The notes under the pieces: generated by a model
Database searches by the model: none
Told to the model about the DNA's origin: nothing
Seen by the model: the letters and a program-made list of their open reading frames with translations, nothing else
Part shown: piece by piece, positions 27,943-38,250 of the stretch
How the letters are laid out: each line of letters starts with the position of its first letter
Position numbering within the stretch: position 1 is the first letter of the stretch
Position numbers and translations under genes: made by a program
NCBI GenBank assembly: GCA_937942435.1
Contig: CALDEM010000006.1
Location: forward strand, 84,565 to 148,564
Origin: an uncultured Saprospiraceae bacterium
GTDB lineage: Bacteria; Bacteroidota; Bacteroidia; Chitinophagales; Saprospiraceae
Reading direction: 5' to 3'
DNA length: 64,000 nucleotides

Positions 27943-29382
27943 ATGTACAGCACTGTTATTATAGGTTCTGGCTTTTCAGGTATATGTATGGCCATATCGC
28001 TCAAAGCCAATGGAATAAATGACTTCATCATACTAGAGAAAGCAGATGGCCTGGGCGGCACTTGGCGTGAAAACACATATCCCGGAGCAGAGTGTGATAT
28101 ACCTTCCGCACTGTACAGCTACTCTTTTGAGCCTTATCCTGACTGGGAGTACAAGTGGTCTCACCAGCCTCAGATACTTGATTACATAAAGTATTGCTCT
28201 AAGAAGTACGACATCGATCAACACTTACATTTTAATAAAGAGCTGACTACAGCAAGATGGAAAAGTAATCACTGGACGATCGATACCAAAGATGGTTCTT
28301 CATATGACGCGAGGTCTTTCATCCCTGCCTTAGGTCAACTTCATCATCCTTCTACACCTAATTTTAAGGGAGGTGATAGCTTTAAAGGGCCTTCGTTTCA
28401 TTCAGCACGATGGGATCATAACATTGATCTAAAAGGAAAGACAATTGGTGTGATTGGTAACGCCGCAAGTGCTGTACAGTTCATACCGCAGATCGCCAAA
28501 GAAGCTAAAGAAGTCCTTATCTTTCAACGCTCTGCCAATTGGATGCTACCTAAGCAAGATAGGATGTATAAAGATTGGGAGAAAAACTTAGTACGCAAGT
28601 TTCCAACTTTATTAAGCATATATCGCAATCGTCTTTGGTTACTGGGAGGCGGTCTCTTCTTTTTAATGAAAACTGGAAACAACGCACTAAGAAAAATCTA
28701 TGAAAGTAAAACCAAGAAGTTTATTAGAAAGCATATCAAAGACGAAGCGTTAATACAAAATCTAATCCCAACTTATCCTCTTGGTGCGAAGCGCGTATTG
28801 TTTTCTGATGACTACTATGAAGCACTTTCTAAAGCGCATGTACATGTTGTAACTGAGTCAATAGAAGGCATAACAAGTGCTGGCCTAATTACTAAAGAGA
28901 AAACACATGAAGTAGATGTGATCGTATATGCAACTGGATTTAAAACCAATCCATTCTTGATGAATCTGGACATCACAGGCAAGGGTAATCTATCGATCCA
29001 TACGCATTGGAAAGATGGACCAAAGAACTACCTAGGGATGACAGTAGATCAATTTCCTAATATGTTTTTGATGTATGGGCCCAATACTAACCTCGGTCAC
29101 AACTCAATCATCCTCATGGCCGAAGCCCAAGCCAAGTACATCACTCAATGTATCAACCATATCGAAAGCAGCAACAAAAAAATAATGGAAGTTAAGACTG
29201 CTGCAATTGACAAATATTACGGTAAGATCCAATCAAGATTGAAAAACATGATCTGGTCAAAAATAGAAAATAGCTGGTATCAATCACCTAATGGCAACAT
29301 ACCCAACAATTGGCCTGGTAGAACAATGGAGTATACGAGAAGAACTAAGAAGGTGAACTTAGATGATTATAATCTTACTTAA
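27943..29382 (+). CDS. FAD/NAD(P)-dependent flavin monooxygenase (Baeyer-Villiger-like)
   Basis: VIIGSGFSGICMAISLK, GLGGTWRENTYPGAECDIPSALYSYSF, second Rossmann motif IGVIGNAASAVQFIPQ. Confidence 0.9.
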   Translation: MYSTVIIGSGFSGICMAISLKANGINDFIILEKADGLGGTWRENTYPGAECDIPSALYSYSFEPYPDWEYKWSHQPQILDYIKYCSKKYDIDQHLHFNKELTTARWKSNHWTIDTKDGSSYDARSFIPALGQLHHPSTPNFKGGDSFKGPSFHSARWDHNIDLKGKTIGVIGNAASAVQFIPQIAKEAKEVLIFQRSANWMLPKQDRMYKDWEKNLVRKFPTLLSIYRNRLWLLGGGLFFLMKTGNNALRKIYESKTKKFIRKHIKDEALIQNLIPTYPLGAKRVLFSDDYYEALSKAHVHVVTESIEGITSAGLITKEKTHEVDVIVYATGFKTNPFLMNLDITGKGNLSIHTHWKDGPKNYLGMTVDQFPNMFLMYGPNTNLGHNSIILMAEAQAKYITQCINHIESSNKKIMEVKTAAIDKYYGKIQSRLKNMIWSKIENSWYQSPNGNIPNNWPGRTMEYTRRTKKVNLDDYNLT

Positions 29383-29398
29383 TATGAGATTATAAAAA

Positions 29399-32300
29399 TC
29401 AAACTTTACTCACTCTAACTTTGATCGTCACATCATCAACTAACTCAACATCTTCTCCATCGATATTATCATCTATGCTGATCACATCCGCCAAGACCTC
29501 AGTTTTGATATAATCTCCAAATGAATCTACTGCATCTTGTACTAACTGATGCCCCGTCATTCTAACCATAATTCTATCAGTTACCTCAAAATCACTTTGC
29601 TTCCTAATGTTCTGGATTCTATTGACAAGTTCTCTTGCGACTCCTTCGCTTTTAAGTGATTCGCTAATTGTAATATCAAGTGCAACAGTGATGTCTCCAT
29701 CTGATGCTACTTGCCATCCAGGTATCTCATCTGCACTTATATCAAAATCTTCCAATGTTAATTCGTATGCCTCTCCATCTACACTGAGATTATAAATACC
29801 ACTTTTTTCAATTATCCCAATATCTTCTTGAGATAATCCACTGATCACTGCGGCTGCAGCTTTCATGTTCTTCCCAAGTTTTCTACCCAGTGTTTTAAAG
29901 TTTGGCTTGATGCGCTTGTTGATCACACCAGTGGTATCTGTGATATAATCTATCTCTTTGATATTGACTTCTGATAGGATCAGATTTTCTACAAGTTGCA
30001 CTTGCTCTTTGAATCGCTCATCCAATATCGGAAGTAAGATCTTTTGCAATGGCTGTCTTACACGTAAACTTTCTTTTTTACGCAGAGAAAGAACCAATGA
30101 AGAGATCCGTTGTGCATATGACATACGCTCTTCAAGTGCTTTGTCTATAGCTTTGTCATCAACACTAGGCATCAGTGCTAAGTGTACACTTTGATGATCT
30201 TCTCTATCACTTGCCAGATTCAAATTACGATATAACCAATCTCCAAAAAATGGGGCAATCGGAGCCATCAACTTAGACACTGTACTCAGACATTCATATA
30301 ATGTCTGATATGCTGCCACCTTATCTTGATTATAATTTCCTTTCCAGAATCTTCTTCTACAAAGCCTTACATACCAGTTACTTAAGTGGTTTTCTACAAA
30401 TGACTGTACAGCCCTACCGGCATTAGTCGGCTCATAACTTGCATAGAGTTCATCGACTTCACTTACTAAAGAATTGAGCAAAGAGATAACCCATCTATCT
30501 ATCTCTGGACGCTTCTTAAGTGGTACATAATCTTGTTCAAAAGTAAAGTCATCTATATTGGCATATAGTGCAAAGAATGAATAGGTATTATATAGAGTAC
30601 CAAAGAATTTTCTCTTCACTTCTTCTATCCCTGCGATATCAAATTTTAAATTGTCCCAAGGTTGTGCATTCGTCATCATGTACCACCTTGTCGGATCTGC
30701 ACCATACTTAGAAAGCGTCTCAAAAGGGTCCACCACATTTCCAAGACGTTTAGACATCTTGACGCCATTTTTGTCCAAGACGAGTCCAGTGCTGACTACA
30801 TTTTTAAAGGCAACACTGTCTTGTGTCATCGCTCCTATCGCATGCAGAGAGTAGAACCAACCTCTTGTTTGATCCACACCTTCGCATATAAAGTCTGCAG
30901 GGAAGTTATTTTTAAATATTTCTTTTTGCTCCATCGGATAGTGCCACTGCGCATAAGGCATCGCGCCGGAGTCAAACCATACGTCTATCAGATCACTTTC
31001 TCTTTGCATCTTCTTGCCATCATCTGATACAAGAACAACACTATCTATATAAGGCTTATGAAGATCTTGCGGCACTTCTTGAGAGAGTCCAAGTGCTTCA
31101 TTTGCCTTATTAATTTCACTTTCTAATTGTGCTATACTGCCGATGCATGTCTCCGACGTTCCATCTTCCGTTCTCCAGATAGGTAGTGGTGTGCCCCAGA
31201 ATCTACTTCTTGAGAGATTCCAGTCTTGAAGATTCTCTAACCAATTACCAAATCTCTTTTCTCCAGTATGACTTGGTTTCCAATTGATAGTATTGTTGAG
31301 CTCAACCATGCGCTCACGAGCTGCTGATGCTTTTATAAACCAACTGTCAAGCGGATAGTACAATATCGGCTTGTCAGTACGCCAGCAGTGCGGATAGTTG
31401 TGCTGATACTTCTGTACGTTGAATGCTTTGTTATCTTCTTTAAGTTTGATACAGATATCTATATTGACATCTCTATAGTCTTCTTCATCTTTATAATTCT
31501 TAACATAGCGTCCTGCAAAGTCAGTTACTTCTTCAACAAACTTTCCTTGCTTATCTACAAGTGTCAGCGATCCCATGCCATACTTCTTACCAACGCGCAT
31601 ATCATCTGCACCAAATGAAGGAGCAATATGAACAATCCCCGTACCATCCGAAGTAGAAACAAAATCTCCACACAGCACTTTAAATGCCTCACCATTATCA
31701 GGCTGCACATAAGGCATCAACTGATTATAATTTATGCCTTCAAGATCTGCACCTGTATAATGACCCATTTCTTTATATGGGATAATTTTATCAGCCGCAT
31801 CAAAAGCTTCATAGTCCGCTTCAGCTTGTTCAGGTTTGAACCATTTAGAAAGCAAGTCCTCAGCAAGGATCAAGTTAACAGGGAGCTTTGTATATGGATT
31901 ATAAGTTGCGACTTTTACATAAGTGATCTTCTTGCCTACAGCTAAAGCAACATTTGACGGAAGTGTCCATGGCGTTGTTGTCCAAGCGATGATATACAAT
32001 CCACCTGCACCGTTACCTTCAAATACTTTAGAAGAACGCTCGTCATTGATCAGTTCAAACTGAGCAACAGCGGATGTATCAGATACATCTTTATAGGCAC
32101 CTGGCATATTGAGCTCATGCGAACTCAAGCCTGTCCCAGCTGCTGGAGAGTAAGGTTGTATGGTATATCCTTTGTATAGCAACCCAGCATCATGCATCTG
32201 CTTGAGCAGATGCCAAGTTGACTCTATGTAGTTGTTTTCAAAAGTGATGTACGGATTATCAAGATCTGCCCAGTAACCCATCTTACGAGTCAAGTCATCC

Positions 32301-32695
32301 CACATCTCCTTAAAGCGCATCACTGCTGCTCTACACTCCTTATTGTAATCTTCTACCGAGATCTTAGTGCCGATGTCATCCTTTGTGATACCCAGTTCTT
32401 TTTCAACTTTGAGCTCTACAGGTAGACCATGTGTATCCCAGCCACCTTTGCGCTCTACGCGCTCACCTTTCATTGTGTGGTAGCGACAGAACAGATCTTT
32501 GACTGTTCGGGCCATAACGTGATGGATGCCAGGCTTGCCGTTAGCAGACGGAGGTCCTTCATAAAACACGAAGGGATGCTCTTTAGATCGCTCTTCGATG
32601 CTCTTCTTAAAGATGTCCTCCTCTTTCCAATAAGTCAGTATCTCTTGATCTATAGATGGAAGATCTAACTTTTGGTACTCTCTATACTTCGGCAT
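29399..32695 (-). CDS. ileS: isoleucyl-tRNA synthetase
   Basis: 1098 aa; FYEGPPSANGKPGIHHVMARTVKDLFCRYHTMKG, GWDTHGLPVELKVEKELG, KMSKRLGNVVDPFE. Confidence 0.97.
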   Translation of the reverse strand: MPKYREYQKLDLPSIDQEILTYWKEEDIFKKSIEERSKEHPFVFYEGPPSANGKPGIHHVMARTVKDLFCRYHTMKGERVERKGGWDTHGLPVELKVEKELGITKDDIGTKISVEDYNKECRAAVMRFKEMWDDLTRKMGYWADLDNPYITFENNYIESTWHLLKQMHDAGLLYKGYTIQPYSPAAGTGLSSHELNMPGAYKDVSDTSAVAQFELINDERSSKVFEGNGAGGLYIIAWTTTPWTLPSNVALAVGKKITYVKVATYNPYTKLPVNLILAEDLLSKWFKPEQAEADYEAFDAADKIIPYKEMGHYTGADLEGINYNQLMPYVQPDNGEAFKVLCGDFVSTSDGTGIVHIAPSFGADDMRVGKKYGMGSLTLVDKQGKFVEEVTDFAGRYVKNYKDEEDYRDVNIDICIKLKEDNKAFNVQKYQHNYPHCWRTDKPILYYPLDSWFIKASAARERMVELNNTINWKPSHTGEKRFGNWLENLQDWNLSRSRFWGTPLPIWRTEDGTSETCIGSIAQLESEINKANEALGLSQEVPQDLHKPYIDSVVLVSDDGKKMQRESDLIDVWFDSGAMPYAQWHYPMEQKEIFKNNFPADFICEGVDQTRGWFYSLHAIGAMTQDSVAFKNVVSTGLVLDKNGVKMSKRLGNVVDPFETLSKYGADPTRWYMMTNAQPWDNLKFDIAGIEEVKRKFFGTLYNTYSFFALYANIDDFTFEQDYVPLKKRPEIDRWVISLLNSLVSEVDELYASYEPTNAGRAVQSFVENHLSNWYVRLCRRRFWKGNYNQDKVAAYQTLYECLSTVSKLMAPIAPFFGDWLYRNLNLASDREDHQSVHLALMPSVDDKAIDKALEERMSYAQRISSLVLSLRKKESLRVRQPLQKILLPILDERFKEQVQLVENLILSEVNIKEIDYITDTTGVINKRIKPNFKTLGRKLGKNMKAAAAVISGLSQEDIGIIEKSGIYNLSVDGEAYELTLEDFDISADEIPGWQVASDGDITVALDITISESLKSEGVARELVNRIQNIRKQSDFEVTDRIMVRMTGHQLVQDAVDSFGDYIKTEVLADVISIDDNIDGEDVELVDDVTIKVRVSKV

Positions 32696-32819
32696 ATATC
32701 CTGATTAGGCCGCAAATATCCGAATAAGTAGACAGGTGTGCAAAGGACGGCTATCTCATCGAGACTTTGGTATCACTTTTCCCTTAGCTTAGAGCGCAAC
32801 ATCCTCTTTAAATGGGAGC

Positions 32820-32852
32820 AAAAAAAATAGATGCCACGACACAATCGCGGCA
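32820..32852 (-). terminator. Rho-independent terminator-like hairpin downstream of the MscS-like gene
   Basis: Minus-strand TGCCGCGA-TTGTG-TCGTGGCA (8-bp stem with one G-U) followed by TCTATTTTTTTT. Confidence 0.75.
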
Positions 32853-33022
32853 CCTAGATAGTGGCCAGTTGTCCAACCTGACCAAAAGGTTATGCTGTCA
32901 TCGGAGATATATCTCGTTAAACAGGACTTTTGATCTGTCTTTCGACAAATATTATTTTTAGACTGAGCTATGTGCAGTCAGTCACACAATCCAGCACTTT
33001 TTAACATTTGAACTTCGATATA

Positions 33023-33838
33023 CTAGTTTGAACTGATCATATTGATATCCATAGTTGGATATGGTATGCCGATACCTTCTGCATCAAAAGCCTTCTTGAC
33101 GTTCTCTTGCATGTAAAAAAGTGTATCCCAGTAGTGCTCACTCTTACAGAATGGTCTTGTAGCTAAGTTAACTGAACTATCGCCCAACTCTGCCACTACT
33201 ACACCTTGCGCAGGTGCATCCAAGATGTGAGGACACTCCTTTCCAACTCTAAGTATGATATCTCGAGCCTTGTCTATATCATCACCATATCCTATCCCAA
33301 ATGTTAGTTCAACTCCTACTTGTCCTTGACCGCTGATATTAGTGATAGTATTACCTGTTACATTGCTATTAGCAACTATGATGCGTTGATTGTCAAGTGT
33401 AGCTAGAGTGGTGTTAAATGCATTGATAGCCTCAACGGTTCCTTTATGACCTCCGCCTATATCAACAAGATCTCCAACCTTAAATGGTTTGAATATCATC
33501 AACATCACACCACTTGCAAAGTGACCGATAGTACCATTGAGTGCCATACCTACACCCACCATCAATGCAGCAATAATTGCAACGAAGGACGTCGTGTCAA
33601 TCCCAACCTTTGAGGCAATCGAGAAGAATAGCATGACCTTCAAGGCGATACTCAATATAGAGCTCAAGAAGTTAGTTAGAGTCGAATCAAAGTGATTACC
33701 AAGCATCTTCCTAACAAATCCAACGAGTTTCCCTATGATCCAAAGACCAATGATCAGTGATAAAATAGCAATGAGAATATTGGGCGCATACTCGACCGCC
33801 ATGTTAATCCCCTTGTCCACATAAGTTCCTACTTCCAT
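33023..33838 (-). CDS. MscS-family mechanosensitive ion channel
   Basis: ALMVGVGMALNGTIGHFASGVMLMIFKPFKVGDLVDIGGGHKGTVEAINAFNTTLATLDNQRIIVANSNV. Confidence 0.92.
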   Translation of the reverse strand: MEVGTYVDKGINMAVEYAPNILIAILSLIIGLWIIGKLVGFVRKMLGNHFDSTLTNFLSSILSIALKVMLFFSIASKVGIDTTSFVAIIAALMVGVGMALNGTIGHFASGVMLMIFKPFKVGDLVDIGGGHKGTVEAINAFNTTLATLDNQRIIVANSNVTGNTITNISGQGQVGVELTFGIGYGDDIDKARDIILRVGKECPHILDAPAQGVVVAELGDSSVNLATRPFCKSEHYWDTLFYMQENVKKAFDAEGIGIPYPTMDINMISSN

Positions 33839-34096
33839 AAAATTTTTATTTAGCTAATTAATTGATGTTTTTAAGACCCGATATTATGCCCATCGTCACT
33901 AATATCACATTATAATTTTAACATTTACAACCGAAAAAATATTTGTTACTTCTGACACAAATCTCGTCTTAACCCTACGCAAGACCATTACTTTGTTCAT
34001 CTTGCGCACTTATACACTTTATGACTGACCTGAGAAAAAGCAATGAGGTAGTGGGGTGTATAAATTCAAATTCATCTTTTTAAAAGAAAACTACAA

Positions 34097-34636
34097 ATGA
34101 AGAATTTTACATTGTTATTGATTTTAGGAATCATCACATCGATGAGTAATGTGGCATGTACACAAGGAGGCTCATCAGCATCATCTGGAGACCTAGTATT
34201 TGTAACTAAGTTGAGACCTGCTGGGTCCTCATTCTATGCGATGGATAGCGAATCCGGACAGATGCACTTTATGCTTGACTTCGGTGAAGTTAGAGGACAA
34301 TGGAAGGCTTTTGGTCCTGCACTGAGAAATGGCGGAGGCAATCCACTATTATTTGATGCTGTTGAGAGAGCGCAAGCAAGATCTTTCTATGCACTAGATA
34401 GTAAGACTGGACAATTATACTTCTTCAATGATGGAGCAGAGATATCAACGGAATGGACAAAATATGGTTCTCAGCTTAGATCTAATGGCGTAAACTTACT
34501 TCAGTTTACAGCTATCGGAAGAGTAGGAGGAAACTCATTCTACGCTTTTGACAGTCTCTCTGGTCAGATGTATTACATGAATGACTTTGATGAAGATGCA
34601 GGAACATGGAAGCCTTATGGCGACAAGTTAAAATAA
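34097..34636 (+). CDS. lipoprotein with three tandem ~48-aa repeats
   Basis: Lipobox-like SNVAC. Repeats: SFYAMDSESGQMHFMLDFGEVRGQWKAFGPALR / SFYALDSKTGQLYFFNDGAEISTEWTKYGSQLR / SFYAFDSLSGQMYYMNDFDEDAGTWKPYGDKLK. Confidence 0.75.
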   Translation: MKNFTLLLILGIITSMSNVACTQGGSSASSGDLVFVTKLRPAGSSFYAMDSESGQMHFMLDFGEVRGQWKAFGPALRNGGGNPLLFDAVERAQARSFYALDSKTGQLYFFNDGAEISTEWTKYGSQLRSNGVNLLQFTAIGRVGGNSFYAFDSLSGQMYYMNDFDEDAGTWKPYGDKLK

Positions 34637-34676
34637 TAGAGTACTTAATCCCTACTCGATTTTGTGTGTAAAGCAA

Positions 34677-34706
34677 AAAGGGTTGCCGTGATTACGGCAA
34701 CCCTTT
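34677..34706. terminator. Terminator-like hairpin between convergent genes
   Basis: AAAGGGTTGCCGT-GATT-ACGGCAACCCTTT, perfect 13-bp stem, A/T-rich flanks on both sides. Confidence 0.8.
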
Positions 34707-34728
34707 ATTATTACTTTAATATCCCATG

Positions 34729-37110
34729 CTATAGGCCTGCATCACAACCAATAGGAGAACCTGGCGGAAGATCAAGCAGTTTTGGCATCTCTATATCACT
34801 AGGATTTTCTAGTCCTTTGTTAATTACATAATTAAGATAATTAGAAAACGAAGTGTCATCAGATAGATACTTTTTCTTAATAACATCAAGACAGCTTCTT
34901 GCTTCTGCCGCAACGAGTGGGTCAACACTCTGTCCATGTGAAGACATCAGTAAGTGATGTACTAAGGCATTTTTCACTATGTCTTCAAGTGAGCTATGAT
35001 ATGGGTCTACAGATTTTTGCAGAAAGACTACTGAAGATACTTGCTCGAGATACTCTGAAAGCTTCATAGGATGCCCATGGGCTACATTATGTCTTTGGAT
35101 TCTAGCTAACCTATCTTTCTGTAGCAACATAGAGAATACCATATGGCTATATGACTCAGCAGGAGCTAACACATCAAATGCAAGGTGCGTCCTTCCCTTA
35201 AATGTTTCTCTATTGCGTCTATAGCCAAATGCAGGTGGGGGTATCAACTCAACGATGTGATCAGGAAGAGCCAACTCAGAGGCCAATACTGTATTTAAGA
35301 TAGAGCGAGTCGCTTGGCCTTGTATATTGAGTGCTACTGGCTTTACTTTATGATCATGTGCATCTCCTTTTACATTGTACTGGTAGGTCAACCCTCCGAT
35401 TAACTTAGCCGCACCCTCCATCTGATATCTATGCATGAGGTATAATGGCACTAAAACATTTTCTAATTGTGAAAGCGGCATCCCAGAAGGTATAGATGAT
35501 TCGCCAAATCTCTTTAAAGCATTTCCCCTGAGGGTCATCATACGATTGAGCTCAGCAGTAATATCAGAACCATTATCCCATAAGTGTGCATCAGGATGTG
35601 CACCTCCCAAAGGTCTTGAGTCAGAATCAGATATAAACTGAAATCCGTCACGCTGCGCATCATTGACTATTTTGATTAAGCTTGATTGCTCATCTGTACC
35701 ATCAGGAAACTGTGCATACCCGTATGTGATCGTTATCTTATCCCAATCCCCAATCTTTGTATCATAAGCATTGGAAAAATCAAGATCTCCTGAACTCGTC
35801 AACTCGATATAAGGATGAGGGTAATCCATAACTGAGGCTCGATTTTTTACGCTCGAAGCAAAATTATGTGCCAGCCCTATGGTATGTCCTACCTCATGGG
35901 CAGCTAGTTGTCTCAGTCTTGCAAGCGCCAGTTCTTTCATCACTTGAGTGTTATCATCGCTGTCGCCAAATGGTGATAAAATCCCTTGTGCGATCAGGTA
36001 ATCTTGTCTTACTCTAAGTGAACCTAGTGATACATGACCTTTCATGATCTCACCTGTGCGTGGATCAATCACAGATGCACCATAAGACCAGCCTCTGGTA
36101 CTTCTATGCACCCACTGGATGACGTTATAACGGACATCCATCATGTCAGCACCTGCCGGTAGTTCTTTCACTTGAAAAGTACCGGGAGCAAACCCCGCTG
36201 CTTGATATGCTTGATCCCACCATCTTGCTCCTTCCATGAGTGCAGACTTCACTGGATCTGGACAACCTGGATCCATATAATAGATGATTGGCTCTACTGC
36301 TTCACTAACCGCAGCATTCTTGTTTTTCTTTTCTAATCTATGTCTGACGATATATCTCTTCTCCAAAGATGACTCTATAGGTGTTGCATAGTCGGCATAT
36401 GATATAGAGTTTAGCCCTGAGAAAGGGTGAAATACTCTTGGTTTATAATTATCGTCTGGCAGTCGTATAAAGCTATGATGTTGACGCACAGATACGGCAT
36501 CAGGGTTAGGCGCTACGCTTCTTATATAACCTCCTTTAGCCTCGCCAACAAAAGTCAACATCGCATCAAACTCTGTATTGTCAGGAAATGACTTTGTCCT
36601 TGGCATCCAAACCGCACTTCTACTTTTTTCTAATTTGTAACTACCCTGATTACTTGACTTGAGTCTTCTGGCAACGCCATGCATATCATTCATCAAGAAT
36701 GGCGTCAAGTCTATCTTATGGACACTGTTATCATCTGACTTTATTACCTCAAATCCCCATATCACTGACTGAGCAAAAGCTTCTTCTACAGATCTACGCT
36801 CCAGCTCATTGTCACTTACTGCTCGATAATCAAGATTTGGCTGGACCAATAAAACCTTAGGCCCTATCTTTTCAAATCTTACAACTCGTTCTTGGCCTAA
36901 CTGTCCTCTATCAAGACCTATATCATTGGACCCGATACCCGCCGAGAGTGAACCCACATAGAGAAAATCTTGACCAAGACGATCTGCAGGTATCTCTAAT
37001 GTGATCTTGCCTGTGTCTTCGTCCCAGTTAAAATTAAAATACCCAGATTGATTTTGTCCTACCAACCATGTGGAAAAGGTGAAGCAAATAATAAAAATCA
37101 GATTTCTCAT
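34729..37110 (-). CDS. zinc-dependent metalloprotease (DUF5117/DUF4953-like family)
   Basis: Metzincin-type motif AAHEVGHTIGLAHNFASS plus VMDYPHPYI; signal peptide. Confidence 0.88.
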   Translation of the reverse strand: MRNLIFIICFTFSTWLVGQNQSGYFNFNWDEDTGKITLEIPADRLGQDFLYVGSLSAGIGSNDIGLDRGQLGQERVVRFEKIGPKVLLVQPNLDYRAVSDNELERRSVEEAFAQSVIWGFEVIKSDDNSVHKIDLTPFLMNDMHGVARRLKSSNQGSYKLEKSRSAVWMPRTKSFPDNTEFDAMLTFVGEAKGGYIRSVAPNPDAVSVRQHHSFIRLPDDNYKPRVFHPFSGLNSISYADYATPIESSLEKRYIVRHRLEKKNKNAAVSEAVEPIIYYMDPGCPDPVKSALMEGARWWDQAYQAAGFAPGTFQVKELPAGADMMDVRYNVIQWVHRSTRGWSYGASVIDPRTGEIMKGHVSLGSLRVRQDYLIAQGILSPFGDSDDNTQVMKELALARLRQLAAHEVGHTIGLAHNFASSVKNRASVMDYPHPYIELTSSGDLDFSNAYDTKIGDWDKITITYGYAQFPDGTDEQSSLIKIVNDAQRDGFQFISDSDSRPLGGAHPDAHLWDNGSDITAELNRMMTLRGNALKRFGESSIPSGMPLSQLENVLVPLYLMHRYQMEGAAKLIGGLTYQYNVKGDAHDHKVKPVALNIQGQATRSILNTVLASELALPDHIVELIPPPAFGYRRNRETFKGRTHLAFDVLAPAESYSHMVFSMLLQKDRLARIQRHNVAHGHPMKLSEYLEQVSSVVFLQKSVDPYHSSLEDIVKNALVHHLLMSSHGQSVDPLVAAEARSCLDVIKKKYLSDDTSFSNYLNYVINKGLENPSDIEMPKLLDLPPGSPIGCDAGL

Positions 37111-37469
37111 GATAGATTCTTTTTTGAAATAACAAGATAGAAGGTCATAGCAACAAGTGAGATCAATAACCCAAAAAACTCTCTTACCAACTCAATATAT
37201 GGTGATGAGGCCTGCATAGAGTCAGCTATGTTAGGCATACCATCTCCAAACCAATCCATCACATCAGGTATATAAAAGAGTAAAGAGACAATCAATATCG
37301 CCATGATACCAGCATTGAGCCATAAGTAGTGTTGCCCTTTATACGCTAAGAATGCAATAGCAGAAACAACCATGTACATCAAAATCCAAATAAAGGCATC
37401 AGGGTCGTTCCACTGGACGATTGCAAAAACCAGAAAAAGAATGCTGATAGAAAGATGAGCCCACTTCAT
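37107..37469 (-). CDS. TMEM220-like small membrane protein
   Basis: Four hydrophobic segments; MKWAHLSISILFLVFAIVQWNDPDAFIWILMYMVVSA resembles the transmembrane 220 family. Overlaps the metalloprotease start by 4 bp. Confidence 0.7.
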   Translation of the reverse strand: MKWAHLSISILFLVFAIVQWNDPDAFIWILMYMVVSAIAFLAYKGQHYLWLNAGIMAILIVSLLFYIPDVMDWFGDGMPNIADSMQASSPYIELVREFFGLLISLVAMTFYLVISKKNLS

Positions 37470-37487
37470 ATAGGCCCAAAATACAAA

Positions 37488-37516
37488 AGCCCACGCATGA
37501 TTTATATGCGTGGGCT
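37488..37516 (-). terminator. Terminator-like hairpin downstream of the repeat lipoprotein
   Basis: AGCCCACGCAT-GATTTAT-ATGCGTGGGCT; minus-strand read continues TTTTGTATTTT. Confidence 0.8.
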
Positions 37517-37560
37517 AATCAACATCAATTCAGGACTAACTCTTATCCGTAGATGGCGTC

Positions 37561-38250
37561 TTACGCTCCATCAGCGCATTGGTCTTTTAATTCTTTTAGT
37601 GCTTCTTTATTTGCTGCTTCAACTTGCGTCCCATCTTCATATCCTACCGTTATAGGAAATACTACTCTTGGATGATCCTCAACAGGTCGTGCGACACTTT
37701 GTCTCCAAGCTCTAATCGCTGTCTTTAGCGCTCCTGGTGTTGCTGCATCAAGCGTTGAGCCATTAGGAAACTCTAATGTCACTGGAAAAACTACGTCAAA
37801 ACATGCCGTGCGAAAGAAGTTTCTTACCCTTCTTGGATTATCAAAATGTGCTCTTCGACACTCTCGTCTTAGCTCTTTAAGTTCATCTTTACTAGCCACT
37901 GAGATGACACTGCCATCCTCAGACATTACTTCTACTGGAAAGGATAAAGTAGGCCTGTTCTCTGAGTCTGGATTGTTCTCCTTCCAAGTCTTAAGCACGA
38001 TTCTCAATGAAGAATAATCCGCTAACTCGGCCGTACTTCCGTCTGCAAAGTTGATAGAAATCGGAAAGATAAACTCATAACAACCTCCCCTACCGATCTT
38101 ACCTTCAGCTTCGATACCATCTATAGATGCACCTACGAAGTCCTCTGTGGATAACAATTGTGAGTCATCACTATCTCCACAAGAAGTGACCAGTCCAAAC
38201 ATAACAAATGCTACAGCAGCAAAATTCAAAAATCTTAATACATAATTCAT
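37561..38250 (-). CDS. lipoprotein with internally duplicated domains
   Basis: ORF 37561..38370; Met at 38250 begins a lipoprotein signal (MNYVLRFLNFAAVAFVMFGLVTSCGD). Two copies of a C[YF]...FP[IV]...DGS...FP[IV]..[VG].....L[KR]EL module. Confidence 0.7.
   Translation of the reverse strand: MNYVLRFLNFAAVAFVMFGLVTSCGDSDDSQLLSTEDFVGASIDGIEAEGKIGRGGCYEFIFPISINFADGSTAELADYSSLRIVLKTWKENNPDSENRPTLSFPVEVMSEDGSVISVASKDELKELRRECRRAHFDNPRRVRNFFRTACFDVVFPVTLEFPNGSTLDAATPGALKTAIRAWRQSVARPVEDHPRVVFPITVGYEDGTQVEAANKEALKELKDQCADGA

Noticed and set aside
30662-31027. 121-aa plus-strand ORF inside ileS
   Set aside because: Antisense to ileS; no initiation context or domain.
32904-32915. 12-bp palindrome GAGATATATCTC upstream of ileS
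   Set aside because: Short, AT-rich and close to chance expectation; no T-box-like structure recognisable and T-boxes are not typical of this phylum.
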